Positions 53,071-61,929 of a DNA stretch of 64,000 bases are shown here, in pieces. The stretch comes from Maridesulfovibrio bastinii DSM 16055. GTDB taxonomy: Bacteria; Desulfobacterota; Desulfovibrionia; Desulfovibrionales; Desulfovibrionaceae. A program made the translations under genes and the position numbers. The notes beneath the pieces were generated by a model. The model was not told the origin of the DNA. It ran no database searches and saw only the letters and a program-made list of their open reading frames with translations. How positions within the stretch are numbered: the first letter of the stretch is position 1; each line of letters starts with the position of its first letter. The stretch covers positions 124,001 to 188,000 of the forward strand of contig NZ_AUCX01000010.1 in the NCBI RefSeq assembly GCF_000429985.1, given 5' to 3'.

Positions 53071-53130
53071 TCTACTGCCAACCCTTAAAATCGAGCGGCC
53101 GGTAGCCGCCAACCGGAGAACGGAGACGTC

Positions 53131-55032
53131 ATGCTGGACAAAATGCGCGATAGCGCCAACAGCTGGATTATCAAGGCCATATTCGCCATCATCATTATTG
53201 TATTCGTATTTGCTTTCGGAATGGGCCAGTTTAGCGGAAAAAACGACCCGGCAATTGCTTACGTTGATGATACTCCCATTTCCACACAGGAATTTATGAG
53301 AGTCTACAGACAGACTGCGGATTATTTTAAAAAACAAAATCCCAATCTGGATTCAGACTACTTTCAGTCTTCAGAATTTAAAAAAATGATTCTTGGAAGA
53401 CTTGTTAATTCCTATGTTCTCCGTAATGAAGCCCAAAAACTAGGCATTACTTTTTCTAAAACAGAACTTTATTACTCCATCAGCAGTATCCCCTTTTTCC
53501 ACGGAGCTGATAACCAGTTTGATAAGAACATCTACAACTCTTATCTCCGTGCGAACCATATGAGCGCTGCAACTTTCGAGCATGATCAGAAAATAAGCCA
53601 TCTTGTCCAGAAACTGCAGACCTATGTAGCTCTTCCGGTTCGTCCGACAGAAGCCGAAGCTCGGGATATTTTCAACTGGGCAGCTTCACAGGTTAAAGCT
53701 GAATACATCGCTTTTCCTGCTGAAAACTACAGTGCCGGAATAAAAATTTCTGATAAACAGATTGAAGAATACTACAATAAAAATCAGGAAAAATTCAGAG
53801 TCCCTGAAACTGCAAGCATCAGCTATCTCGAATTCACGCCTAAAGAAATGGCAAAGTATGAAAAAGTAACTGATGAAGAGATCAAACAGTACTACGAAGC
53901 ATACAAAGAGAACTACAAGCAGGACGCTAAAGTTAAAGCCAGCCATATTCTGATCAGCGTTGATGAGAATGCGGATAAGGCTGAAGTAAAAAAAGCAAAA
54001 GCCAAAATTGAAAAAATATATGCTCAGGCTAAAAAAGGTGCTGACTTTGCAAAGCTTGCCCAGAAATATTCTGAAGGACCGTCTTCTACCGTAGGCGGAG
54101 AGCTTGGATGGTTCGACAAAAAATCCATGGTTAAACCTTTTGCCGACAAAGCTTTCAGTATGAAAGTCGGTGAAGTAAGTGAACCGGTTCGCACCCGTTT
54201 CGGTTTCCATATTATCAAGCTTGAAGATAAAAAAGAAGCCGGAACTCAGACTCTTGAAGACGTAAAAGGCAAAATTAAGGCTACAATATCTGAAGATAAA
54301 GCCGCCGGCTCTATCCATGAAAAACTGGATAACGCAATCGACATGGCCGCCTCAGGAATGAAACTTGAAAAAATTGCTGACGAAATAGGCGTTGTTGTAA
54401 AGCAGGTCGAGAAGACAACAGTTGATGCCCTTAAGCAGCAATTCGGTATGAAACCTGAAGCCGCAAAAACTGTTTTCAATCTCGCTATCAACACTGTAAG
54501 TGAAATCCCGGTAGCCATTGATAACGGATACATAATCGTACAGAAAGATGTTGATACCCCATCGTTCATCAAACCTCTTAAAGATGTTAAAGACTCCATA
54601 GTCAACTATCTTGAAAAGGATCATGCCAAGGTCGCAGCTAAAACCGCTGCGGAAGAAGTCCTTAAAAAACTGATTGATCCCAAAACAGCAAAAGCTGAAC
54701 AGGATGAAATTCAGGCTGACGTGAGAACCACAGAAGCTTTTGGACGTAACGGTTTTATCCCCGGACTGGGAATGAGCAAAAATCTTGTTGAAGATACCTT
54801 TAATGCAGCTGACAGCCACTGGCTCAACAAAGTGTACGAACTTCAGGATGGATATGTAATTGCCAGACTTGATGAACGTATTCCTCCCAAAGAAGGACAG
54901 TGGGAAAAACAGAAAGAAGTGATTATGAATTCACTCCAGCGCGAACAGGCTAACACTATACTTAATTCGTTTGTTACCGAACTTCGCAAAAAAGCTGATA
55001 TAAAAATCACCAGACCTGATGTTTTAAAATAA
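53131..55032 (+). CDS. ppiD: Peptidyl-prolyl isomerase/foldase, PpiD type
   Basis: A 633-aa membrane-anchored periplasmic chaperone. A membrane helix (about 14-36, WIIKAIFAIIIIVFVFAFGMG) is followed by a SurA-N-like chaperone region (about 45-240), a parvulin PPIase domain (about 265-365; KASHILISVDE, KYSEGPSSTVGGELGWF, RFGFHIIKLEDK) and a second SurA/PpiD-like region to the end. This order matches PpiD, which works near the Sec translocon on outer-membrane and periplasmic proteins. CGGAGA precedes the ATG. A terminator closes the unit. Confidence 0.92.
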   Translation: MLDKMRDSANSWIIKAIFAIIIIVFVFAFGMGQFSGKNDPAIAYVDDTPISTQEFMRVYRQTADYFKKQNPNLDSDYFQSSEFKKMILGRLVNSYVLRNEAQKLGITFSKTELYYSISSIPFFHGADNQFDKNIYNSYLRANHMSAATFEHDQKISHLVQKLQTYVALPVRPTEAEARDIFNWAASQVKAEYIAFPAENYSAGIKISDKQIEEYYNKNQEKFRVPETASISYLEFTPKEMAKYEKVTDEEIKQYYEAYKENYKQDAKVKASHILISVDENADKAEVKKAKAKIEKIYAQAKKGADFAKLAQKYSEGPSSTVGGELGWFDKKSMVKPFADKAFSMKVGEVSEPVRTRFGFHIIKLEDKKEAGTQTLEDVKGKIKATISEDKAAGSIHEKLDNAIDMAASGMKLEKIADEIGVVVKQVEKTTVDALKQQFGMKPEAAKTVFNLAINTVSEIPVAIDNGYIIVQKDVDTPSFIKPLKDVKDSIVNYLEKDHAKVAAKTAAEEVLKKLIDPKTAKAEQDEIQADVRTTEAFGRNGFIPGLGMSKNLVEDTFNAADSHWLNKVYELQDGYVIARLDERIPPKEGQWEKQKEVIMNSLQREQANTILNSFVTELRKKADIKITRPDVLK

Positions 55033-55075
55033 ACACAGAGCTGACATTTAGCTGAGAACATAAAGACTTGATACC

Positions 55076-55111
55076 AAAGTCCCGTCTGTTAAAAACAGGC
55101 GGGACTTTTTT
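55076..55111 (+). terminator. Intrinsic terminator of the foldase unit
   Basis: AAAGTCCCGTCTGTT pairs with AACAGGCGGGACTTT (one G-U) around AAA and is followed by six T. Confidence 0.92.
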
Positions 55112-55541
55112 CTGATAAAAGAATCAACCTGATTCTAGGTGTTTTTTTCGTAAGTATATCCTATCTTCTGACTTTATTGCGAAATTTTCGATTTAAGTTT
55201 AATGGTTAGGTTGTATTATTTTCATAAAAATCAACTTTTATTTACTTGCAGGTCGCTTAAGATAAGCGTAACAGGTGAAAACCATTGTTCCCCGGATATA
55301 ATAACAACCGGAGTTAAATTCACAGACACTGCATGACAGTTTAATTTTTCAACGCAGAGCACCTTTATTAATCAGCTTTTTTATTGCTCTTACTGTCAAA
55401 AAATCCTTAAAAAGACTGATCTCGGTTTTAAACCGATTAACATCGGACGTCTGCGACAGCCTGAGAGCGGAGCTTAATCTACGACACGTTCCGCTGACGG
55501 CAGCTGTTTTTTGCAGTGAAAATCTTCAGAGGTTTTCTGTT
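55112..55541. other. Region upstream of argJ
   Basis: This 430-base AT-rich region presumably carries the argJ promoter. The first 300 bases show no open frame or clear hexamer pair; a TATAAT occurs near 55299 without a good -35. The last 90 bases hold the structured element described next. Confidence 0.4.
55456..55512 (+). promoter_or_regulatory. Structured leader with terminator-like end before argJ
   Basis: AGCGGA (55466-55471) pairs with TCCGCT (55490-55495); outside it ACAGC-C-T (55456-55462) pairs with AGCTGT (55502-55507) with a bulged C, and a run of six T follows immediately. It ends 30 bases before the argJ ATG, where an attenuator would lie. It might instead be the end of a short leader transcript. 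No leader peptide is evident. Confidence 0.45.
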
Positions 55542-56726
55542 ATGATACCAGTACCTAAAGGCTACAAATTTTCAGCGGCTGCTGCCGGATTCAAGTACAA
55601 GGACAGAAATGATCTTGCACTTATCTGCAGTGATGTCCCCGCAACCGCGGCAGGTGTTTTCACCACAAACAGATTTCAGGCCGCACCAATCACGGTCTGC
55701 AAGGCCAATCTTGAAAAAGACCGTAAAACCCGTGCCTTGATGATCAACGCAGGACTGGCCAATGCCTGCACCGGCAATGAAGGAATTGAAGACTGCCGTC
55801 GCACCACAGAGATGGTTTCAAAAGCTATTGGTATTGAAAGTTGTGAAATCCTCCCGGCATCAACCGGGGTTATTGGAAACAGGTTCGATCTTTCAGTATG
55901 GGAAGCAGCTGTTCCCAAAATTGCGGAGGCTTTAGGCTCAACTGATGCCGTAAAGACCGCCAAAGCAATTATGACTACCGACACTTTCCCTAAACTTTCA
56001 TGGAAGAAAGTTGACACAGCTAACGGATCAATCCGGCTGCTGGGAATGTGCAAAGGGTCAGGAATGATTTGCCCTAAAATGGCTACCATGCTCGGCTTTG
56101 TCATCTGCGATGCCGATGTCGACCCGGACTGGTGGCAGGAAACTCTGGCCCGCTGTATTCAAAAATCTTTCAACTGCGTCACCGTTGATGGTGACACCAG
56201 TACCAACGACTGCGTTCTGGCTCTTGCCAACGGAGCTTCCGGGGTAAAAGCTGATTCTGATACAGTAAAAGAGGCTCTGGAACAGGCCCTGCTTGATATC
56301 TGCCAGGCTCTTTCATACATGATTATTCAGGATGCCGAAGGCGGCACTAAAGTCATGTCTATTTCAGTAACCGGAGCCGAAAGCGATGAAGACGCTGAAC
56401 TGGTTGCCAGAGCCGTAGGTAACTCACCTCTGGTCAAGACAGCTATTTTCGGCGAAGACCCGAACTGGGGCAGAATCGTTGCGGCAGCAGGAAGAAGTGA
56501 AGCAGATTTCGACCCGGATATGCTGACTCTGGCTTTCGGAGACATCATTGTTTTTGAAAAAGGCTGCCCTATTGAAGGTGACATCGACGCAGTTCTGGCT
56601 CCGCTTATGAAAAAGCAGGACATCGCTGTGAATATAAGCCTTGGAAACGGGACAGGAAAATCCTCACTTCTGGCCTCCGACTTCACGCATGACTATGTTT
56701 CAATTAATGCGGACTACCGCAGTTAA
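55542..56726 (+). CDS. argJ: Bifunctional ornithine acetyltransferase / N-acetylglutamate synthase
   Basis: A 394-aa enzyme of the arginine acetyl cycle. LPASTGVIG and KGSGMICPKMATMLGF mark the active site; the Thr in KMATMLG is the autoproteolytic nucleophile that splits the precursor into alpha and beta chains. VDGDTSTNDCV and GEDPNWGRIVAAAGRS follow in order. AGAGG sits nine bases before the ATG. Sequence does not tell whether it is mono- or bifunctional. It is followed by a strong terminator. No other arg gene is adjacent. Confidence 0.96.
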   Translation: MIPVPKGYKFSAAAAGFKYKDRNDLALICSDVPATAAGVFTTNRFQAAPITVCKANLEKDRKTRALMINAGLANACTGNEGIEDCRRTTEMVSKAIGIESCEILPASTGVIGNRFDLSVWEAAVPKIAEALGSTDAVKTAKAIMTTDTFPKLSWKKVDTANGSIRLLGMCKGSGMICPKMATMLGFVICDADVDPDWWQETLARCIQKSFNCVTVDGDTSTNDCVLALANGASGVKADSDTVKEALEQALLDICQALSYMIIQDAEGGTKVMSISVTGAESDEDAELVARAVGNSPLVKTAIFGEDPNWGRIVAAAGRSEADFDPDMLTLAFGDIIVFEKGCPIEGDIDAVLAPLMKKQDIAVNISLGNGTGKSSLLASDFTHDYVSINADYRS

Positions 56727-56745
56727 ATAGATATCTTACCAAGCC

Positions 56746-56776
56746 GGCCGCAGAATCTCTGCGGCCGTACTTTTTT
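56746..56776 (+). terminator. Intrinsic terminator of argJ
   Basis: GGCCGCAGA and TCTGCGGCC form a 9-bp stem around ATC, followed by GTACTTTTTT. The T-run ends only five bases before the next start codon. Confidence 0.9.
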
Positions 56777-56781
56777 CTGCT

Positions 56782-57396
56782 ATGAAAAGAATGAAAGACA
56801 GAGACAGAATGACCAGACTGGCCGATTTTCTATTTGAAGTCGGCATGCTCAGAAAAACACCACGCAGCGGCTACCAGTTTCTCGGCAGCGGCTCTGAAAG
56901 TGTGGCCGACCATTCCTACCGGGTTGCCGTTTTAGGGTATGTGCTTGCAGATATGGCCGGAGCAGATATGGCTAGAACTGTCTTTATGTGTCTTTTCCAT
57001 GATTTACATGAAGCCCGCACCGGGGATTTCAATTATGTAAATCAGATTTATAACAGCAGTGAGCGTGATGATGCACTGAAACACGCGCTGGAAGGGACCG
57101 GACTTGAGGACAAAATCTTTCCCCATTGGGAAGAGCTTGAAGAATGTGAGACTCTGGAATCAAAGCTTGCTCAGGATGCAGACCAGATAGATTTCATCTT
57201 AAACCTCAAGGAAGAACTTGATCTGGGCAACAAGTATGCCGGTAAATGGCTGGAAGCAGCAGTACAAAGAATCAGGACAGAAGAAGGCAAAAAACTTACC
57301 GAGACTATCTGCAAAACGGACCATACAGACTGGTGGTTTCAGGGGCCTCCGCCTTCATGGTGGGCCAAAAGAAACGGTCTTGATAATGATGACTGA
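56782..57396 (+). CDS. HD-domain hydrolase (YfbR-like 5'-nucleotidase)
   Basis: A 204-aa HD-superfamily protein. The metal residues are seen in ESVADHSYRVAVLG (His), LFHDLHEARTGD (His-Asp) and LAQDADQIDF (Asp). The build matches YfbR/HDDC2-type 5'-deoxynucleotidases that clean up dNMPs. Three ATGs lie close together (56782, 56791, 56809) and none has a standard ribosome-binding site; homology begins near the third. The gene starts inside the tail of the argJ terminator, so it depends on read-through or on an unseen promoter. Confidence 0.85.
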   Translation: MKRMKDRDRMTRLADFLFEVGMLRKTPRSGYQFLGSGSESVADHSYRVAVLGYVLADMAGADMARTVFMCLFHDLHEARTGDFNYVNQIYNSSERDDALKHALEGTGLEDKIFPHWEELEECETLESKLAQDADQIDFILNLKEELDLGNKYAGKWLEAAVQRIRTEEGKKLTETICKTDHTDWWFQGPPPSWWAKRNGLDNDD

Positions 57397-57589
57397 TTTT
57401 TGAGGGGCAACCAGTATGCAGCGTAAAGCGTTAACTGTTTGCCTTAAAATATTTAAGTCGTGCCTATTTGTATTTTAGACCGGTTATTCAGCTTTTTGGT
57501 TCTTTTTTTTATGAACCCTTTATGATAGGAGTATCCTTTGCTTCCTGTGGCATTGCCACCAACCCACTACTGTGAGTTAATTAAAATTT

Positions 57590-58402
57590 ATGGCTGAACA
57601 GATAGAAGAAAAGAACTACTTAACACCGTTTACTCTGCTAGGCAGGGTTTCAATTAACATGGTCTCCGAAGCAGGAGCCATGTTCCTTTTCATGATTCAT
57701 GGAATCGGTCATATTTTTTCCTCAGCAGGAATCTTTCAAAAATCCATACGCCAGCTCTATTTTATCGGAGTGCGTTCTTTTACGGTAATTACCCTTATCG
57801 GCTTATTCACCGGAATGGTCATAGGGCTGCAAACCCATTACGCCCTTTCAAAATTTGGTTCAGAGGGTTTTCTGGGTGCGGCGGTTGCTCTTTCACTTGT
57901 CCGTGAACTCGGACCGGTTCTTACAGCTATAATGCTTACCGGAAGGGCCGGATCATCCATGACCGCTGAAATAGGCGTCATGCGCATCTCCGAACAAATC
58001 GACGCTCTGGAACTCATGGATATTAATCCCATGAGCTATCTTGTAAGCCCCAAAATGCTGGCTTCCATCATATCTTTTCCAATCCTGACCGGGCTGTTCG
58101 ACCTGATCGGCATAATCGGAGGATATCTCTCCGGTATCGCCCTTCTTGGTGGAAATTCCGGGGTATATTTTTACCGGGTGCAAAGTTCGCTTTCATGGGA
58201 AGACCTTTCAGCAGGTTTCCTCAAATCTTTATTTTTCGCTTTAATCGTCTGCACCGTATGTTGTTTTCAGGGATATTTCACCCATTACCGCAAAGACGGT
58301 ATGGGACCGGAAGGCGTCAGTCAGGCTACAACATCAGCGGTAGTTATGTCCTGCGTGATGGTTCTTGCAGCCGACTACATTCTTACCTCACTGCTCTTTT
58401 AG
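57590..58402 (+). CDS. mlaE: Phospholipid-transport ABC permease MlaE
   Basis: A 270-aa inner-membrane permease of the Mla/Mce lipid transporter. FTGMVIGLQTHYALSKFG and RELGPVLTAIMLTGRAGSSM and AEIGVMRISEQIDALELMDI are the conserved MlaE blocks, with five or six membrane helices. The ATG at 57590 has no clear ribosome-binding site. Upstream, GTGGC/GCCAC forms a small hairpin near 57547. It leads the mlaEFDCA unit; MlaB is absent. Confidence 0.94.
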   Translation: MAEQIEEKNYLTPFTLLGRVSINMVSEAGAMFLFMIHGIGHIFSSAGIFQKSIRQLYFIGVRSFTVITLIGLFTGMVIGLQTHYALSKFGSEGFLGAAVALSLVRELGPVLTAIMLTGRAGSSMTAEIGVMRISEQIDALELMDINPMSYLVSPKMLASIISFPILTGLFDLIGIIGGYLSGIALLGGNSGVYFYRVQSSLSWEDLSAGFLKSLFFALIVCTVCCFQGYFTHYRKDGMGPEGVSQATTSAVVMSCVMVLAADYILTSLLF

Positions 58403-58412
58403 GAGAATCACC

Positions 58413-59243
58413 ATGAGCATGGCGCCTGATATAAATATCAAAAACCTGACCATAGGGTATGACGAAATCCCTATTGTCTCGGACATAAATGTAACCCTTC
58501 CCGGAGGGGGAATATCTGTCATTCTGGGCGGCTCAGGTTGTGGTAAATCCACCCTGCTGAAAAATATACTCAAGTTGTATACCCCGATTTCAGGATCTGT
58601 TTCTCTGGGACGGCACGACATTTATAAAATGAAAGAAAAAGCTTTCCGCTGCCTGAAACAGAAGATCGGTGTGCTTTTTCAGGACGGAGCCCTGCTGGGT
58701 TCGCTTACTTTGTTTGATAATGTGGCCCTGCCGCTTAAAGAACACACCAGACTGTCGGCTGCTGATATCTCGGAGATTGTTAAGGCAAAACTGAGTCTGG
58801 TAGGACTGGAACAGTTTGTTGATTACTATCCGAACCAGCTTTCAGGCGGTATGAGAAAAAGAGCCGGTCTGGCAAGAGCCATGGTTATGGACCCTGATAT
58901 TCTTTTCTGTGACGAACCGACATCAGGTCTTGACCCCATTAACTCTGCCGAACTTGATGCCCTTTTGCTGGAGCTTAAAGATCGTTTTGACATGACTGTT
59001 GTTGTGGTCAGTCATGATCTTTCAAGCATGAAAAAAATTGCTGATTATGTTGTCGTTCTCGGTAACGGTAAAACCCTTTTCAAGGGTAGCAAGGCAGAAC
59101 TGCTCTCCAGTGAAGATACATATCTGAGACAGTTCCTTGACCGTAAGACCGAAGAAAGAGATACCCCAAGGCTGACAATGCCTGCCCTTGACCCTGACAT
59201 GATGAAGCTTGACTGTTCAAAATATCTCGGCGAGTCCGAGTAG
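58413..59243 (+). CDS. mlaF: Phospholipid-transport ATPase MlaF
   Basis: A 276-aa ABC ATPase. Walker A is GGSGCGKST, the signature LSGGMRKRAGLARAM and Walker B ILFCDEPTSGLDP; QKIGVLFQDGALLGSLT is the MlaF-type Q-loop. TTTAGGAGAATCACC gives a good ribosome-binding site for the ATG at 58413, so the longer frame starting within mlaE is not used. It energises MlaE-mediated movement of phospholipid between outer and inner membranes; direction is debated in other bacteria. Confidence 0.95.
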   Translation: MSMAPDINIKNLTIGYDEIPIVSDINVTLPGGGISVILGGSGCGKSTLLKNILKLYTPISGSVSLGRHDIYKMKEKAFRCLKQKIGVLFQDGALLGSLTLFDNVALPLKEHTRLSAADISEIVKAKLSLVGLEQFVDYYPNQLSGGMRKRAGLARAMVMDPDILFCDEPTSGLDPINSAELDALLLELKDRFDMTVVVVSHDLSSMKKIADYVVVLGNGKTLFKGSKAELLSSEDTYLRQFLDRKTEERDTPRLTMPALDPDMMKLDCSKYLGESE

Positions 59244-59263
59244 TACTCCAACCGGTAATAACT

Positions 59264-59710
59264 ATGAAAAAATATTCAAAAGAAACAAGCGTCGGAATTT
59301 TCGTACTTCTTGGACTTGCGCTCATTATCTTCATGAGCATCAATCTTGGGGACGTTCGCGTTTTTTCCGACAGTCATTATCCGCTCACAGCCAAGTTTAA
59401 CGATGTTACTGGATTGAGGCCCAATGCTCCGGTAGAAATCATGGGGGTTCAGGTCGGATATGTGGACAAAATTTCCCTTGATACAAAAAATATGAAAGCG
59501 GTTGTAGTTCTTAAAATTAAAAAGGACATCCAGCTTTATGATGATGCTATCGCTTCTGTTAAAACAAGCGGACTCATCGGTGACAAGTATATCAAAATTT
59601 CCCCAGGTGGTGTCGGTGATCCCCTGAATCCCGGTGATTCTTTGATTGAGACGGAATCAGCTATTGACCTTGAGGATTTAATCAGTAAATATGTTTTTGG
59701 AAAAGTGTAG
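59264..59710 (+). CDS. mlaD: MCE-domain protein MlaD
   Basis: A 148-aa protein with one N-terminal membrane helix (about 9-29) and one MCE domain (about 38-120; LTAKFNDVTGLRPNAPVEIM and VKTSGLIGDKYIKISPGG). MlaD forms a hexameric lipid channel on the periplasmic side of MlaEF. It is shorter than E. coli MlaD (183 aa), lacking part of the C-terminal helix. It starts 20 bases after mlaF. Confidence 0.93.
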   Translation: MKKYSKETSVGIFVLLGLALIIFMSINLGDVRVFSDSHYPLTAKFNDVTGLRPNAPVEIMGVQVGYVDKISLDTKNMKAVVVLKIKKDIQLYDDAIASVKTSGLIGDKYIKISPGGVGDPLNPGDSLIETESAIDLEDLISKYVFGKV

Positions 59711-59748
59711 AAACTTTTCTTTCACCTTAAATTCAATCTTATGGTACT

Positions 59749-60408
59749 ATGAATATTATGAAAAAGATTATATTTCCACTTATTCTGCTCTTTCTGCTTT
59801 CAGCCGGACAGGCTTTTGCCGCTCAGGCCCCAATGGAAAGACTTAAAGACGGAATTCAAGGTGTTATCAATATACTTGAGGGCCCTCAGTATAAAGGGGT
59901 TGAAGCCAAGCAGAACGAGATGACTGAAAAAATCCGTGAAACTATTAAAAACTTCTTTAATTTCACGGAACTCTCCAAAAGATCGATAGGTCGTCCGTGG
60001 CTCCAGTTCACACCTGAAGAACGTTCACGTTTCGTAGGTCTTTTCACCAGCCTTCTGGAACAGACATATCTTGAAAAAATCCGTGACTACAGCGGTGAGC
60101 AGGTTGTTTACGATAAAGAAACAATTATCAAAGGCAAATATGCTCAGGTTGATACCAGACTGGTTGCAACAGATAAAGATATACCGGTATTTTACCGTAT
60201 GAAGCTGGAAAATGACGAATGGGATGTTTACGATGTGAAGATTGAAGGCGTGAGCCTCGTAAACAATTACAGGACTCAGTTTGCCGGAATACTGGATACC
60301 AGTACGGATAAAAAGTTTGCCGAGACAAAGGCTGAACTTTTCAAACGTATGGAAGAGAAGATCAAGTCTCTCGAAAATAAAAAAACAGATACTAAAAAGT
60401 CAAAATAA
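59749..60408 (+). CDS. mlaC: Periplasmic phospholipid-binding protein MlaC
   Basis: A 219-aa exported protein with a signal peptide (to about residue 26, AGQAFA-AQ) and the MlaC/Ttg2D fold. FFNFTELSKRSIGRPWLQFT and the MKLENDEWDVYDVKIEGVSLV block are the family signature. It shuttles lipid between MlaA at the outer membrane and MlaD. Two ATGs (59749, 59758) are possible. A lysine-rich C-terminal tail (KKTDTKKSK) is unusual but short. Confidence 0.92.
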   Translation: MNIMKKIIFPLILLFLLSAGQAFAAQAPMERLKDGIQGVINILEGPQYKGVEAKQNEMTEKIRETIKNFFNFTELSKRSIGRPWLQFTPEERSRFVGLFTSLLEQTYLEKIRDYSGEQVVYDKETIIKGKYAQVDTRLVATDKDIPVFYRMKLENDEWDVYDVKIEGVSLVNNYRTQFAGILDTSTDKKFAETKAELFKRMEEKIKSLENKKTDTKKSK

Positions 60409-60424
60409 ATAGGTAGTTTCAACA

Positions 60425-61312
60425 ATGTCTCGTTTGCAGAATTTATCAACATCTCTACTGGCCCTGCTCCTGATGGCTTTTATTATGCTCTCCTTCCCTT
60501 CAAGGGTAAGGTCTGAAGATGAAGGCACTCAGGATTCTTACATGGTTGCCCAGACTGGTGCGGCATATCTTTCTGCAAACAAGCAAAATGCTGAAACTGA
60601 TCCCTTTGATGAAGATTTATGGGGAGATTCAGAACATTTGAAAGAAGCCCATGCAGATGACCCTTGGGAGTCATACAACCGGGCCATGTTCAAATTTAAT
60701 GATGCCCTGTATTTCAACGTTCTTAAACCGGTGACTGAGGGCTACAAATTTGTAATCCCCCGCCGTCCGAGAACATGGGTAAATAACTTTTTCAACAACC
60801 TGCTCTATCCGGTCCGTTTTACAGGATGTGTATTGCAGGGTAAATTTTTTACCGCAGGAGCCGAGACATCCAAATTCATAGTCAACACCGTTTTCGGTCT
60901 TGGCGGACTTGGAAATCTTGTCGGTGACGAAAGTACCACCATGCCTCTTTATACTGGCATGGAAGATATGGGACAGACATTCGGAGTATGGGGAATACCT
61001 AACGGTCCATATTTTGTTGTTCCGTTTCTCGGCCCATCCACCGTGCGTGACTTCAGCGGATACGCAATCGACACCTTTCTGCTCAACCCTCTCTGGTGGT
61101 TTGATGTACCGTGGTACTATTCACTTTCTGCCGGTGCCTACAACCAGATCAACAGACTGTCATTCCACATAGGTGAATACGAATCACTTAAGGAAGGAGC
61201 AATTGATCCATATCTCGCAATGAGAAATGCCTACCTCAGTTACAGAGCTAAGCAGGTTCAGGACTCCAAGCAGTATGGCAGAACCGTTGGTAACGCGACT
61301 AAAACAAAGTAA
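60425..61312 (+). CDS. mlaA: MlaA/VacJ-family outer-membrane protein without a lipobox
   Basis: A 295-aa VacJ-family protein. The signature begins at WESYNRAMFKFNDALYFNVL and continues with RRPRTWVNNFFNNLLYPVRF and FGVWGIPNGPYFVVPFLGPST. The N-terminus is a signal peptide (about 1-30, LLALLLMAFIMLSFPSRVRS) but no lipobox cysteine is present, while MlaA proteins are commonly lipoproteins. It carries an acidic linker of about 40 residues before the VacJ domain. It works with MlaC to remove mislocalised phospholipid from the outer leaflet. The next gene starts one base after its stop. Confidence 0.92.
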   Translation: MSRLQNLSTSLLALLLMAFIMLSFPSRVRSEDEGTQDSYMVAQTGAAYLSANKQNAETDPFDEDLWGDSEHLKEAHADDPWESYNRAMFKFNDALYFNVLKPVTEGYKFVIPRRPRTWVNNFFNNLLYPVRFTGCVLQGKFFTAGAETSKFIVNTVFGLGGLGNLVGDESTTMPLYTGMEDMGQTFGVWGIPNGPYFVVPFLGPSTVRDFSGYAIDTFLLNPLWWFDVPWYYSLSAGAYNQINRLSFHIGEYESLKEGAIDPYLAMRNAYLSYRAKQVQDSKQYGRTVGNATKTK

Positions 61313-61313
61313 A

Positions 61314-61808
61314 ATGAAAATCGCTGTTGTTTCGGACACACACCTCCACCATGCAGAACCATGGTTGGACAAACTGTTCGATAAATACTTTGCAAGTGCG
61401 GATTACCTGCTGCATTGCGGTGATTTCACATCTTTTTCTGTCTGGCAGACATTCTGCCAGCACCCCGGATTTCATGCTGTTTTAGGCAATTGTGACGACT
61501 GGCAGCTCAGCAACCAGTTAAAGCCTGTCGAAACCCTTAAAATCAAGGGGATTAAAATAGGCATGGTTCACGGTTGGGGCAACCGCTCTGGAGTAGCGCA
61601 GCGAGCTGCTGAGCACTTCGGTGTTGATTTTGATCTAGTCTGCTACGGTCACACCCACATCAGGAACTGGGACATAGTCTCTGGTGTTCAGGTTGTTAAC
61701 CCGGGTAGTTTATACAATCCCCGTGACAACAATCCTCCCGGTTTTGCATCGCTTACCATATCAGCCGAAGGCGACATTGACTGCCAGTTTATAGACATCA
61801 TCCCGTAG
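61314..61808 (+). CDS. YfcE/MJ0936-type metallophosphodiesterase
   Basis: A 164-aa metallophosphoesterase. The metal motifs are DTHLHHAE, HCGDF, GNCDDW, HGWGN and GHTHIRNW in normal order. Family members hydrolyse model phosphodiesters; the natural substrate is not known. The ATG at 61314 follows the mlaA stop by one base, so it is likely the last gene of the mla unit. The frame is open upstream, but there it only overlaps mlaA. Confidence 0.93.
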   Translation: MKIAVVSDTHLHHAEPWLDKLFDKYFASADYLLHCGDFTSFSVWQTFCQHPGFHAVLGNCDDWQLSNQLKPVETLKIKGIKIGMVHGWGNRSGVAQRAAEHFGVDFDLVCYGHTHIRNWDIVSGVQVVNPGSLYNPRDNNPPGFASLTISAEGDIDCQFIDIIP

Positions 61809-61866
61809 TGGCTTTACAAAGCCTTTTCCTACCAGTTTAACTAGACCATCACTTTTCATAATATAC

Positions 61867-61898
61867 AAAAAAAGCCCGAACTTTTTAAGATCGGGCTT
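61867..61898 (-). terminator. Intrinsic terminator of the minus-strand small gene
   Basis: On the minus strand AAGCCCGA and TCGGGCTT form a stem around an 11-base loop, followed by a run of T. It may also stop the convergent phosphodiesterase transcript weakly. Confidence 0.82.
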
Positions 61899-61929
61899 AA
61901 CTTATTGATAAATTATCGAGAAGTTATTC

